NCBI GenBank assembly: GCA_905250025.1
Contig: CAJNOJ010000358.1
Location: 30,308-94,307 of the forward strand
Length of the DNA stretch: 64,000 nucleotides
Source: Adineta ricciae
Taxonomy: Eukaryota; Rotifera; Eurotatoria; Adinetida; Adinetidae
Reading direction: 5' to 3'
Within the stretch, counting starts at the first letter, position 1, and every line of letters begins with the position of its first letter. Below, piece after piece: positions 10,643-21,201 of this stretch. The notes under the pieces are model-generated. The model did no database searches. It was not told where the DNA came from and was given only the letters and a program-made list of their open reading frames with translations. The position numbers and the translations under genes were made by a program.

Positions 10643-12418
10643 ATGTCAACAGCGATCGAAAGATTGCCGACGGAAACACTACATCAGATTTTGGATAATC
10701 TCGATGTTGAAACCATTGTCATTTCTTTGAGGCAAGTATGCCGAAGGTTTCGTTCAGTTATGCAAAGTTACAATCGTTATGTGTTCGAGTTCCGACAGAC
10801 TTCGAAATCAAATTTGAGCCTTATTTATCGACTAGTTCGTCCTGAGAGCGTTATTTCATTGGTGCTGAGCGATGATAGAACACCCGGTCAAGTTAGTTTC
10901 TTCTTTTCATTGCCTCAAATTCATAAATTTTCTCGACTTCAATCACTCGTTCTTCGGGATATTCATGAACCACAGGTGGTTAGAATTTTGAGACGAATAA
11001 AACTCGACCAGCTGAAGTCAGTGGTAATCAAAATAGACAAATACGATGGCCGACGAAGAATGACAACTGTTAACTTTTTGAGATCCGTTGTCTCCCAACC
11101 GAATCTTCGCAAACTTGACTTACAAATCAACAGCAGGAGATTTCATCTAATACAATGGTCACGACCAAATACCCTTCGTGATTTATCAATTGATGGAAAT
11201 ATGGATGGTGATCACTTATACAAAATTCTGCAGTGTTCACCCCTCTTACAAACACTAAAACTAAGACAAGGGCTCCCACTTACAAATAATTGGAACAAGT
11301 CCATATGTTTTCCAACATTGACTTCGCTTACGCTCGATGAAATAAGCATAGACATCGATGAGCTTCAATCTTTCCTTCTGTTCACTCCACGACTCGCCCA
11401 TCTGAAAGTGATTGGCAGTGTAGATTATTTTAGTGGAACAGAATGGGAGCAATTTATTCAAATACATTTACCAATGCTTAATCAATTCGAAATCTTTCTG
11501 TTGATACGATTTATGTCGTTAACTTCTTCTCAAGATGCCGAATCAATTATTGGGCCATTACGATCTCCATTTTGGATCGAACATAAAAAATGGTTTTTCA
11601 CCTGCGAACAAGGTTTGCAGTCGTGTCGCGCATACCTTTACTCGTTACCAAGTTGCCAGTCGACAATGAAATACATAATACCATCACAGAGAATCCTCCT
11701 CTCTACCTTGCCTCCTGATTCATCAACGATGGACAATATGAAGAATCTGACTGTGGCGTTGACAAACGAGTTAGTCGATGAGTTATTAGAGAAAGTATGT
11801 AATACAAGACGGACTTTAAAGGAAGGATAATAGCACATCGAATATTTTTAGAAGCCACAGCCTGTACTTCTCAATACGATTAAACTCTTGGTGGATGTAA
11901 AGAGCGATCGGCTAGTTATTCCGCTCGTTTCACTCACAATTTTAGTCGACCTATCACATCTTGTTGAAATTGAATTTGGAGAGTGTTATCCTATATTATC
12001 AGATGGAGATTTTGATGTAGATGCATTTTCTGATATGAAGACTTTACTTCGACAAGCGCCTAATCTTTCGTCCCTCCTGATCAGCGACCAATTCGCTTAT
12101 GGGTTCGGACTGAGTACGATGGATATTTGTTATCTTCTTTCACGTCAGATCAAACATTTACAACTACCTGTTAGCGATTTAAATGATATCAAACTTGTTT
12201 TGGAACAATGTCAGTATTTATCAACTGTGCGATTCACTGCCCGTCAAAGGAAACTTCCGACACAGATTGTTCGATGGATAGACGAGAATACAACCGGTTC
12301 AACATGTCGAAAGAATGCTGATTCTGTTCAAGTATGGCTTGGCAAGAATAATATCGAGTCAAGTGAACCCGAAGCCACGTGTAAACGACCTAAATTGAGT
12401 TCTGGTGATATTTATTAA
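10643..12418 (+). CDS. F-box protein with LRR-like C-terminal region, two exons
   Basis: Exon 1 runs to 11794. A 57-bp intron (11795-11851, GTATGT...TTTTAG) then joins in frame to exon 2, 11852-12418, giving about 572 residues. The F-box lies at the N-terminus (ERLPTETLHQILDNLD, then VCRRFRSVM). It is followed by irregular leucine-rich segments (LRKLDLQI, LTSLTLDEI, IKHLQLPV). F-box proteins bind Skp1 and choose substrates for SCF ubiquitin ligases; the substrate is unknown. The ATG at 10643 sits directly before the F-box; an ATG at 10604 would add 13 residues. Reading through the intron gives a false stop at 11830, so the gene looks split unless spliced. A decayed paralogue lies at 15.2-16.9 kb. 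The C-terminus is Lys/Pro rich (CKRPKLSS). Confidence 0.78.
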
Positions 12419-12499
12419 TATAAACTCGAAATGACATGTATAGTTTATGAGAAATATGTATTTTTACTTGCATTCATTGCTGTAGAAATAAACCAGATT

Positions 12500-13291
12500 T
12501 TAGTCTTCTGATTTTTGTAAACGTGCAAGTTCATGTCGAATCGAGTTTTTCATTGATTCAAGTGCCTGATGATCTTGCCAGAGTTCTTCATTTATATTGA
12601 GTGTATCGATTGAGTTCTTAATTATCGTTGCGATTTCCGATCCGGATGGTTCATGCGTTGGATTCTCAAAATAATTCGGAAACGATTTGGCTAAAGTCGA
12701 GCGACCAAAATCAAAAAGTCTTCGAGGAGCCGTATACACATCGATTGACATAATTTTCCGAATAAAACAGTGCGTAGCAAACGCAACAGCGAGCAATGGA
12801 GCAAGAGAAACTGCTAAAATGCTCTCGATTCCCAATTGTGGGAAGGAACCTGGATGGCAATGAACAATAACCAATCCGATAGTAATTCCAACCAGAAGTG
12901 ATGAAGCAACACTGCCGGTTATAATACAAGCATATTTTGTTTTCATTCCTTGATCACTCTGAGACAACACGCCGAGCATTTCAGTCAATGGACCAGCGAT
13001 AACTTTACATTGTCCTACTAGGTTTTCAAAGGCCAGTGCCCATGCTTCACGAATTTGGACAATTTTTTGTGGATCCGATGTTTGCAACGCCTCTTCGATC
13101 AAAAACAGTGCTTTGTTGAGAAATTGGATTTTCAGTCGTTTGTGTTCATCTTCCACTTGTTGGCAAATCTTCATGCAATTCGTACGATCATCGTCAGTCA
13201 ATCCTTTTGTCTCTTCAATATCTTTTCGAATTTCAGTAAGTAAGTCTGTACCGTGTATGGGGGTAAAATCTGCAAGTTCTTCATTTGCCAT
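12500..13291 (-). CDS. Two-TM protein of unknown function, divergent paralogue A
   Basis: 263 residues in one exon. The N-terminal half is charged and probably helical (LTDDDRTNCMKICQQVEDEH, residues about 31-50). Two hydrophobic helices follow at about 125-145 and 155-175, then a polar C-terminal domain (IIKNSIDTLNINEELWQDHQ). I do not recognise the family. The strong match to the next gene over the whole length, in the opposite orientation, shows that it is a maintained gene pair and not a chance frame. It is probably an intracellular-membrane or plasma-membrane protein with both ends on the cytosolic side, by inference. Its end lies 81 bp from that of the convergent F-box gene. Confidence 0.7.
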   Translation of the reverse strand: MANEELADFTPIHGTDLLTEIRKDIEETKGLTDDDRTNCMKICQQVEDEHKRLKIQFLNKALFLIEEALQTSDPQKIVQIREAWALAFENLVGQCKVIAGPLTEMLGVLSQSDQGMKTKYACIITGSVASSLLVGITIGLVIVHCHPGSFPQLGIESILAVSLAPLLAVAFATHCFIRKIMSIDVYTAPRRLFDFGRSTLAKSFPNYFENPTHEPSGSEIATIIKNSIDTLNINEELWQDHQALESMKNSIRHELARLQKSED

Positions 13292-13752
13292 ATTTTAATC
13301 TAAAATGGAATATTCTCGCTTTGTAGAAAAGTGAAAAGAGTCAGTGTCATTTGTCACAGAAAGAGAAAAGTCACCCCCATCATTCACACAATGAATTTAG
13401 AGTATTAGATTGTCTTTTATGAAGTCCCTCAAGAAAATAGGAAAGTTTCAAGATATTATAAATGCGCAACACTCAATAAGATGAGGAAAAAGCCATGATG
13501 TAGGCATTTTATCTCCAACATACAGCACAGTAACCTTATATCAATATTTGCGAACCAATCACAATTCCGTGAGATGCGTCAATGATGTTTTGGTATTTAT
13601 TCTAGGAGGGTTTTTTCACATTATCGTGTGCAAGATATAACCAATACACGCGTTTTGAGAGTTTCTACCAGATTGCTTGAGACGACGGTATGAGCTACAT
13701 AGCGTATCTTCAAAATTATATATCGCAATGAGATTTCGTTTTAGATCGTAAA
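13292..13752. promoter_or_regulatory. Shared intergenic region of a divergent gene pair
   Basis: 461 bp between the start codons of two head-to-head paralogues. It must contain both 5' ends and so may be a bidirectional promoter. I see no clear palindrome or repeated operator. The region contains AT-rich runs and a CACCCCCATCATTCACACA stretch near 13371-13389. The promoter role is inferred only from the arrangement. Confidence 0.4.
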
Positions 13753-14544
13753 ATGGCGAAGGCAACTGAAGAACTTTTGAGTATGATCACAAAGGAGACC
13801 AAAACTTTATTGGCAGAAATTCATCAAGACATTCAGGAGACGAAAGCATTGACTGATGATGATCGTACGAAATGCATGAAGATTTGCCAGCAAGTGGAAA
13901 ATGAACACAAACGACTGAAAATCCAATTTCTTAATCAATCAATATCATTGATCGGTCAAGCACTGGAAACATCGGATCCACAAAAAATCCTCCAAATTCG
14001 TCAAGCATGGGCATTGGCATTGGAAAATCTTGTACGTCAATGTAGAACTATTGCTTGTCCATTGTTGGAGTTATTAGGAGTCTTATCTCGGCAAGACGCA
14101 AAACTTGGGAAGAAATATGCAGGTCTCCTCACGGGCGCAGTTTTGAGTTCTTGTTTGTGCGGTGCAGCCATCGTAGTATTAATTGCTCATTATCATCCCG
14201 GTTGTTGTTTCCAGCTAGCAGCCGAGGCTGTACTTGTAGTTGCAGGTGGAGCATTGTTAGCCATAGCAGTTGCTGTTGGCTGTATCACAGGCTGTGTAAC
14301 GGTGGCAAGACTACGCACAGTCTATAGCAAATGTTCGGATTCCGTTCGATTGATGTTGGTTAGTTGTTTTCCATGCTGCTTTGATGGCTCAACTAAAGAT
14401 CCAAATGAAGCAGAGTTGGCAAGTATCATCGAAAAAGCGATTAACACTCTCAATATCAAGGAGGATACATGGTTCAACCGTCCAGCGCTAGAAATGTTGA
14501 AAGGATCCGCCGAAACCGAACGTGATCATTTGACAAATTCATGA
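13753..14544 (+). CDS. Two-TM protein of unknown function, divergent paralogue B
   Basis: 263 residues, the same length as its partner on the other strand. It shares near-identical blocks (ALTDDDRTKCMKICQQVE, EHKRLKIQFLNQ, TSDPQKILQIRQAWALALEN). The membrane part is less conserved and richer in Cys (CLCGAAIVVLIAHYHPGCC, SCFPCCF), which could be palmitoylation sites. Two hydrophobic helices are followed by a C-terminal IIEKAINTLNIKEDTWFNRP block that aligns with the partner. The helical N-terminal domain is the most constrained part and is likely the functional core. The function is unknown. The ATG at 13753 follows an in-frame stop closely. Confidence 0.7.
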   Translation: MAKATEELLSMITKETKTLLAEIHQDIQETKALTDDDRTKCMKICQQVENEHKRLKIQFLNQSISLIGQALETSDPQKILQIRQAWALALENLVRQCRTIACPLLELLGVLSRQDAKLGKKYAGLLTGAVLSSCLCGAAIVVLIAHYHPGCCFQLAAEAVLVVAGGALLAIAVAVGCITGCVTVARLRTVYSKCSDSVRLMLVSCFPCCFDGSTKDPNEAELASIIEKAINTLNIKEDTWFNRPALEMLKGSAETERDHLTNS

Positions 14545-15197
14545 CTGGCATGTCCTCGCACAATATTTTATTTCGAAATAAAAATACGGTCAATCAAAGA
14601 TTTCTCACACAGTAAAAGAACACATTCCCTTCTACGATACCGAGTATGACATGAACCATAGTCGTGTTGTCCTGAGACTAAAATCAGTGACAATATTAGA
14701 GTATTATCATGTGCTCATAAATAGTTTATCGATCAATTTATCAATCATATAACGACACTGATTTGTTTCTTACTGCTTAGAACATAAGGGTATGATTACT
14801 TGAGAAAAGGAGTATGTCGACGCGCATCTTAGCACTCGAGATGGAAGAAAAATCAGACTGGATAATAATTCGTCGTATAAAGCTTTGTGTACATGAGTCA
14901 TCAAAAATAGTATATATTGTCATCAGCTGGAATGAGAGGAAGGAAAATGACGTCATATATGGATTTATTCCTCCTCTTTCCATGCTTTCGGTTATATCCA
15001 ATTCTATTCGTTTTTTGTCATCAAAGTTGGGGAAAAGCCAGCAGAATGTTAGTGTATAAATCACGTGGAATTAGATGCTCTCATATCATTTACGCATCAG
15101 ATGTTGATAGACACAGTAAAACACATCTCCTAGCAAACCATTTGATATGTTTCAGATAAAAATCTATTAGAAATTTTCCTCATTCCTTCAAAGATTC
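14545..15197. other. No gene recognised
   Basis: Intergenic. Overlapping frames of 80-95 codons on both strands at 14777-15159 have no recognisable domain and probably reflect chance. Confidence 0.4.
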
Positions 15198-16870
15198 ATG
15201 TCTAATGCAAACGAATCTCACCTTGATACAGTACCAACGGAAATTCTTTATCGGATTTGCGACGGACTCGATGCAGAGACAATTCTTTTTTCGTTCCGTT
15301 GTGTATGTAAACGATTTCATACAATCAGCAAAAGTTACGATCATTATCACTTGGATCTACGTCGGATGGAGTATTTAACTGATCCTAAAACTGTCACTTC
15401 GCTTACATTGGCAAACGAAGACAAATCAACTCGTTCAATGGAATACTTCTTCGACCACTTTTCTCTTCAAACGTTTTAGCCAATTGGCTTTAATAACTTT
15501 CGCTTTGCATCATAGCATCGATTTCGATAGGATTTCAAAGTTTATTAAACAATCATCTTTGACAACATTCTCAATATGGCTTTGTAACTACGATTTCAGA
15601 AGCTTTAAAAGTTTAATAGAAGCACTCAAATCGTGTCGATTAAAGAATCTGATCATCCTTGATATGATTGACTGGCCAAATCTAGCATTTACCATCAGTA
15701 CGTTAACTGACTTATAGAAATTAGTTTTGAAATCGTTTCACAAACAACCGTTCGATCAGTTTATTGAGTCACAGCTCAACAATGAGGAAGTCAGCAGTTT
15801 AACTTCATCGTCAATAAACATGCAAACTGAAGTCGTCATACAATACATCGAATCGATTCTAATGCGCTGTCCTCAATTGCAATATCTTCAATTGGACAGC
15901 TTAGGAAACCAAACGGATAAATCGTTATTCGACGGTTACAAATGAGAGAATTTGATCGAAACCAGATTACCTTTATTGAAACAATTCGAATTCAATTTTT
16001 CTTATCACCCACCTAAATTTGGAAACACTTTCAATGTTGACGCATCGTTCGATGCGATTACGTTGCTAATGAAGATAAGAAATAGTACGATGTTTATTCA
16101 GTACCAATGAATATTCGAGAGGAATTCGATTATTCTTGTCATCGAATGACAGTCTTAGATTCAGTGTCGCCAACCATCGATGAAAATAAAGCGAACGTCG
16201 TTTATGTACATCGATTAATTTTGAATTTGAATCAATTAATGATTGAAAATACTCAAGCGAGGGTAATTGTCATCTGAAGTTTCAAGAAAATCATACAGAG
16301 TTTTTTTTTACTTCTAGACTAATTTAGTAACGAAGTATCAATTTCGAAATGTGAAAGAACTAGTTTTGATCATTAATCGAGAATGGTCAAACAATGCCAT
16401 CGAATGTCTTTCGACAATGATTGTTTTATCAAATCTCGAGAAGGTACATTTGAAAATCGACGATAAATGTAAATTTGTCAGAGATTTGGATGTGAAATTG
16501 AAAGTTCTACTCAAACAAGCATGGGATCTTCGTTCGTTGAAAATAACTTGTACGAATGCTAAAACAAGAAAACTGATCGTTCGAGATAAAATCGCGTTAT
16601 ACCGACCAACTTGATATTGAAGTCCAAGATTTGGATGATGTCAAAACAGTATTGAAAAACGAGAAATACTTATCACATGTCACATTTCGCCCTATCCAGG
16701 ATGACAATGTTAACTTGGTTGATGAAATTGAAGATTGGCTTCCACATATGAAAAAGAATTATAATTTACTTCAAGCAAAGGAGTGTATATATGGCTCGAC
16801 TAAAGTACGAGTGCAAACGTTTGTTTTTATTTTGCAAGAGTTTTGCATACGTATGGGCCTTATTTCGTAG
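15198..16870 (+). pseudogene. F-box/LRR pseudogene, paralogue of the 10.6-kb gene
   Basis: The N-terminus is a good F-box (DTVPTEILYRICDGLD, then FRCVCKRFHTIS). The frame then breaks repeatedly: a frameshift near 15470, in-frame stops at 15715-15717 (TAG) and 15943-15945 (TGA), and further frame changes beyond 16070. Between the lesions, LRR-like segments persist (CPQLQYLQLDSL, RSLKITCTNAK) and the C-terminal block matches the intact paralogue (VKTVLKNEKYLSHVTF versus IKLVLEQCQYLSTVRF). A 55-bp intron at 16263-16317 appears to sit near the position of the intron in the intact gene, which points to DNA-level duplication rather than retroposition. No product is expected beyond perhaps the F-box itself. 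Confidence 0.75.
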
Positions 16871-16938
16871 ATAATAAAACTTTTATTTCTAAATGAGTTT
16901 TTCTATGCATGTTGAAATACGAAAGTTCTACTTAAAAA

Positions 16939-19852
16939 TCATGCACTTCTCGGAGTATCAACATATACCAAGTGTACGATTGTTTTCGGCTTTGAACTCT
17001 TTTTTCGCCGTCGATATCGTCGATGTTTTGCCACTGGATCAATTTTGAAGAAATACTTCAATACATCCATTATAACAATACCAGAGAGTACACACCCAAT
17101 CGCTATGATTGCTATATATACAAAAGATTGTTTAACGATGGTTTTGATCATAAGACTTGTGCTCTTTACTTCACAAAATCGCCCAGTAAAATCAGGCGTT
17201 GTGCATTCACAAGTAAAATTCAGTAGTATTGAGCGGCATTGACCATTGTTTTGACAGGTAATGTTTTGACAATAATCGATTGTTGATTCACAATGAATGC
17301 CGTTGTAGCCAGAATGACATTTGCATTGAAACGTCGTGGCACTAGTTTGATTACAAACACCACGATCGAGACGAGTCCACGGTTGACATGGTCGATTATC
17401 AATTTCACAATTAGATCCAATAAAATCTTGCATACATGCACATCTGTAAGAAGACGGTGAGAGATTTATACATGAACCGTTATTAATACATGGTTTCGTC
17501 ATTTGACAAAGATCGACACTAACATTACAATTGAGACCGATGTTGCCATTTGAACATGTTGGTATGTATAAGACTGATACATTAGATGCGAGTGTAGTTT
17601 GAATTTTACCAGTACTGATTACCATTGTCGAAGAGGAAGATGCTTCACTTGTATTTGGATCATCGATCGAAGTAGTAGGTATGGTAGTTGGTGCAGTCGA
17701 GAAAAATGGTTCGGAAAGATTTTGCCCACAAATAGCGTGGAAATTTGGAAATAAATTCGACGACAGATAATATGAGACGTTTGTTCCTATTTGTAGACGT
17801 GCGGCGTTGATTGTTCGTGATATATCAATCATTGTTATACTTCTGTTGAAAAAACAATCTAATGGACAATTATAAAGAATCGTATTTGTTGTAATATTTG
17901 CATTCGTAAAATTGGACGGTCCTAAACATTTAATATTGAACACTTGACGAGTATTTTCGAAGACTATATTGCAATTATATAAATCAACAATATCGAAATT
18001 AGTTGGAATGGTTGGATTGCTTTGGATGGTCGTATTTAATAATTGGTATGGACTTTGTGAGGCTGTGAGAAAATAAGAAAGCATCTGTGGCATGCAACAT
18101 ACGAAGTCATGTGAACATACCCTTTCCACAAGCACAACAATTCAGCTCTGGAAAATTAAATCGTTCTCCTAATGTCCACTGATTACCTGAGGTAAAACTT
18201 CCATCTGCACAGAACTTGAAAATAACCTCATATTCAAAACAACTCCATCCACGCGTAGTGGGACTTCCGGAATACTTATTTGTCCAATTTGATGTGTCAA
18301 TACAATCTATTCAAGAAAATCAAGACGTATAAATTAATTCTAATCAAATATATTTACTTGGTGGTATGTATCGATTTGTAACGGCTGTTGATAAACATTG
18401 AATAAAATCATGTCGGCATAGCATCGAGGCATTCTGTGATGCTTGTATACCTTTGCACGACAAATTGTAATCACTTGTTGTCCAATTCGTAAAGTATAAC
18501 AAATAATTATCTTGAGGAATCGTAATAGCATACGTTACCGATAAATTCATTGTGTCGATGACTAATGTACAATTGAATATTGTAAAATCGATATTGGAAA
18601 CGGTTTCAATCGCTGTCACTGGATTTGTAAATAATTTACATGTCATATTGCATGCATAGCTATTCCCGTATGTATCAATGCAAAGAACATTAGTACCACT
18701 CGTATTATAATGTGCATTGCTCATTAGTTTGGGAACAACTTTTGTTGATGCGTATCCTGATGATGGAACGAACCATAGCGGCCATCCTAGAATATATTGA
18801 GAATACTGTAGAAGTTTTCTTTGCAATTTAGGTATTACCTTTGCCGCAACCGCAACAGTTAAACTCTGGGTATTTGAAAAATGACCCTAAAGTCCAGTGA
18901 TAGTTTGTTGTGAAAGTTGCACCATAACACCAGGCAAGGTTGGTTTCAAGATCAGAACAAGTGTATTGGATAAATATATGATTTACAAGAGAATTATTGT
19001 TTGTCCACTGTGGTGTGTCGAGACAATCTAAATGAGATGCAAGTTTTCTCAATTCGATATTGTAAGAGCCGAAAAGTATACCTGACGATGCGCATCTATA
19101 TGTGGTTGTTGTTGGTAAACATTGCGCAGAATTGTGACGACATATCATCGAAGAATTTTCCGGTAAAGTTGAGTTGAAACATGTAAAATTGTAATCACTA
19201 TTCATCCAATTCGTGAAAAAGATCAAGTAACTATTTTGTGGAATGTCCAAAGCGTATCTCATTGAAGTGTCAGCTGTTTGTGCAATCAATGTACAATTAG
19301 ACGAGTTAAAGTTATTGTCGGTAATAGTTGACAACGATACGACTGGACTCATCCATGTTTTGCATGTCATATTACATACGTCAGAATTGCCAAGAACATC
19401 GATGCATTTCAGATTATTGCCAGTTGAATTGTCGAGTCTTTTTGTGTGTTTAGGAATCGCTTTCAAAGCTGCACTACCATTTTTTGGTGCAAACCATATT
19501 GGCCATCCTAGACACACCTTAGCAAATAGATGATTGACAAACTCTTAATTTACCTTTCCCACAGCCACAACAATTAAATTCCGGGTAACGATAGATACTG
19601 CCTCCTGTCCAATAGCTGTCCCATGCAAAATCACCATTAGCACACCATGATTTATTGAACTGATAGTCAGTACAAGAATGAGCAGGATTTCCATTAAGCC
19701 AATTGTTAGTATCATTGCAGATAGTTACGTTCAATGCTCTATAATCGAAGTCATTTTATTCATGAAAAACGAAGACAAACAATTTAATTCACGTACATAT
19801 GCGATGAAAAAAACAAACTGATAATAACTACTTGATATTTTAAGAACACCAT
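16939..19852 (-). CDS. Multi-domain Cys-rich/EGF type I membrane protein, seven exons
   Basis: Exons 19852-19797, 19738-19554, 19507-19082, 19027-18839, 18786-18358, 18306-18121 and 18062-16939 join in phase (every intron phase 1 except the first) to give 864 residues. Exon 1 is a signal peptide (MVFLKYQVVIISLFFSS). Exons 2, 4 and 6 each encode a roughly 62-residue Cys module ending PEFNCCGCGKG or a variant. Exons 3, 5 and the start of 7 encode a second, roughly 142-residue module (GWPIWFAPKNG, CNMTCK, FTNW..SDYN, CRH). Three EGF repeats follow (672-788), then one TM helix (about 802-823) and a basic 41-residue tail ending HLVYVDTPRSA. Many N-glycosylation sequons fit a surface ectodomain. 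Its ligand is unknown. The EGF-TM-tail end is shared with the NHL gene at 56-59 kb. Confidence 0.8.
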
Positions 19853-21201
19853 TTAGTACTTTTTTCTAACTCAGACCGATCTTCCATTGTTCAAATGAAA
19901 CAAAACTAACAATTTAAAATAACGCACATTCATCGACATTTAAGACAGATTCTATTTCTGTTCGATTATTTGAACAATATTTAAACAAAGAAAAATCAAC
20001 ATTATGCGCACTTTCATCTAACTTCTATTCTATGGGTGTTTGTATTGATTTTTCTCAAATTTACAATTGTCACGTATATAAAACAAATGTAAATATCAAT
20101 TGAAGACTCAATTGGTGACAAAAACTTCCTGATGGGAAGAACCTCGAGAATTATTGTTCGAAAGAATCTTGAAGGCGAGGGAAAGGAATGCAAAATGTTG
20201 TGTTCAGTCGGTGAAGTATCATTTATATTTGCATAGAATTAAATGAGATCTTAACTAGTGAAAAGTAATCAAAATCATAGAACAAATAACAATAATATTA
20301 TGCGGCGGAATATTTTATAAAAAAAAAGTTTGATAAATTCGATGGTTGTTGTTCATGTGAATCTTATTAGATATCTTTCTTATCGAAGTTTGAAGAGCAG
20401 TGATTTGTATATGAGCAACGTGACATACTCATCTATTTCTTGCTTTATATAAAAAACACTACTTTGTTTTCAAAGTAACAGGACTTATGTTTTCAATTAT
20501 CATCATCATATGTCATTTCAATGAACAGATGTAAATAGGCAAGTGAATGAGATCGTTCTCCTTAATTATTTATTCCTATATTTAATTCTGAAAAAGGATA
20601 GAAGAAAAAGTCTAATAGAAAAAACAAAAGTTAACAATAAATATCGTTACTTATTTCAGTTAAATAAGTTCAAATGGTAATGCCCCTATCTACTATTGTC
20701 AATTCAAGTCTATTTAACTATTGCAACACCACATTTCAATCTTCATCATACAGATTGGACAAACGAACATGAAATTGATGTTACATTACAACATGGTTGC
20801 CTTAACGTTTCAGCTACAACTGAGGGCGTGGATGCGAGTGCAGCCCGCAAGAGGGAAGTCACCCACAGCCTTAGCATGATTCATAACAATTAGTTCCCGA
20901 TCGCCGCGTAGTTCATTGATTGATAGTTAATAATCAGTTAGTTAACGATTCATAATCAATTAGTTACAAGGTTAAAAGCCGACAACTCGAAGAAGACATT
21001 TAATACTCGAATCGAGTTAACGATTTGTACACTACTCAGGTTGATAGGATATTTCGAACATGAGAGAGTAATTTTTATTTCAAAAATCGAACAAATTACG
21101 TTTTTATGTAATTAGAAATGTGCAGGAATAGAGTCGATATAAAAATGTCTTCATATTAACCTCTTTAATATAAATAAATCGCCAGTAGTCTTTTCCAATA
21201 A
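19853..21201. other. No gene recognised
   Basis: About 1.35 kb of AT-rich DNA. A 65-codon plus-strand frame at 20696-20893 has no motif. Near 20900-20965 a short degenerate repeat of TTAGTTAAYGATTCATAATCA type is seen, too short to name. Confidence 0.4.

Noticed and set aside
11638-11838. Stop at 11830 as the end of the F-box gene
   Set aside because: It lies inside a canonical 57-bp intron; removing it restores a long continuous frame.
14777-15159. Overlapping 80-95 codon frames on both strands
   Set aside because: No homology to known families, and mutual overlap suggests chance.
20900-20965. Short repeated TTAGTTA-type motif
   Set aside because: Too few and too degenerate to be called a repeat array.
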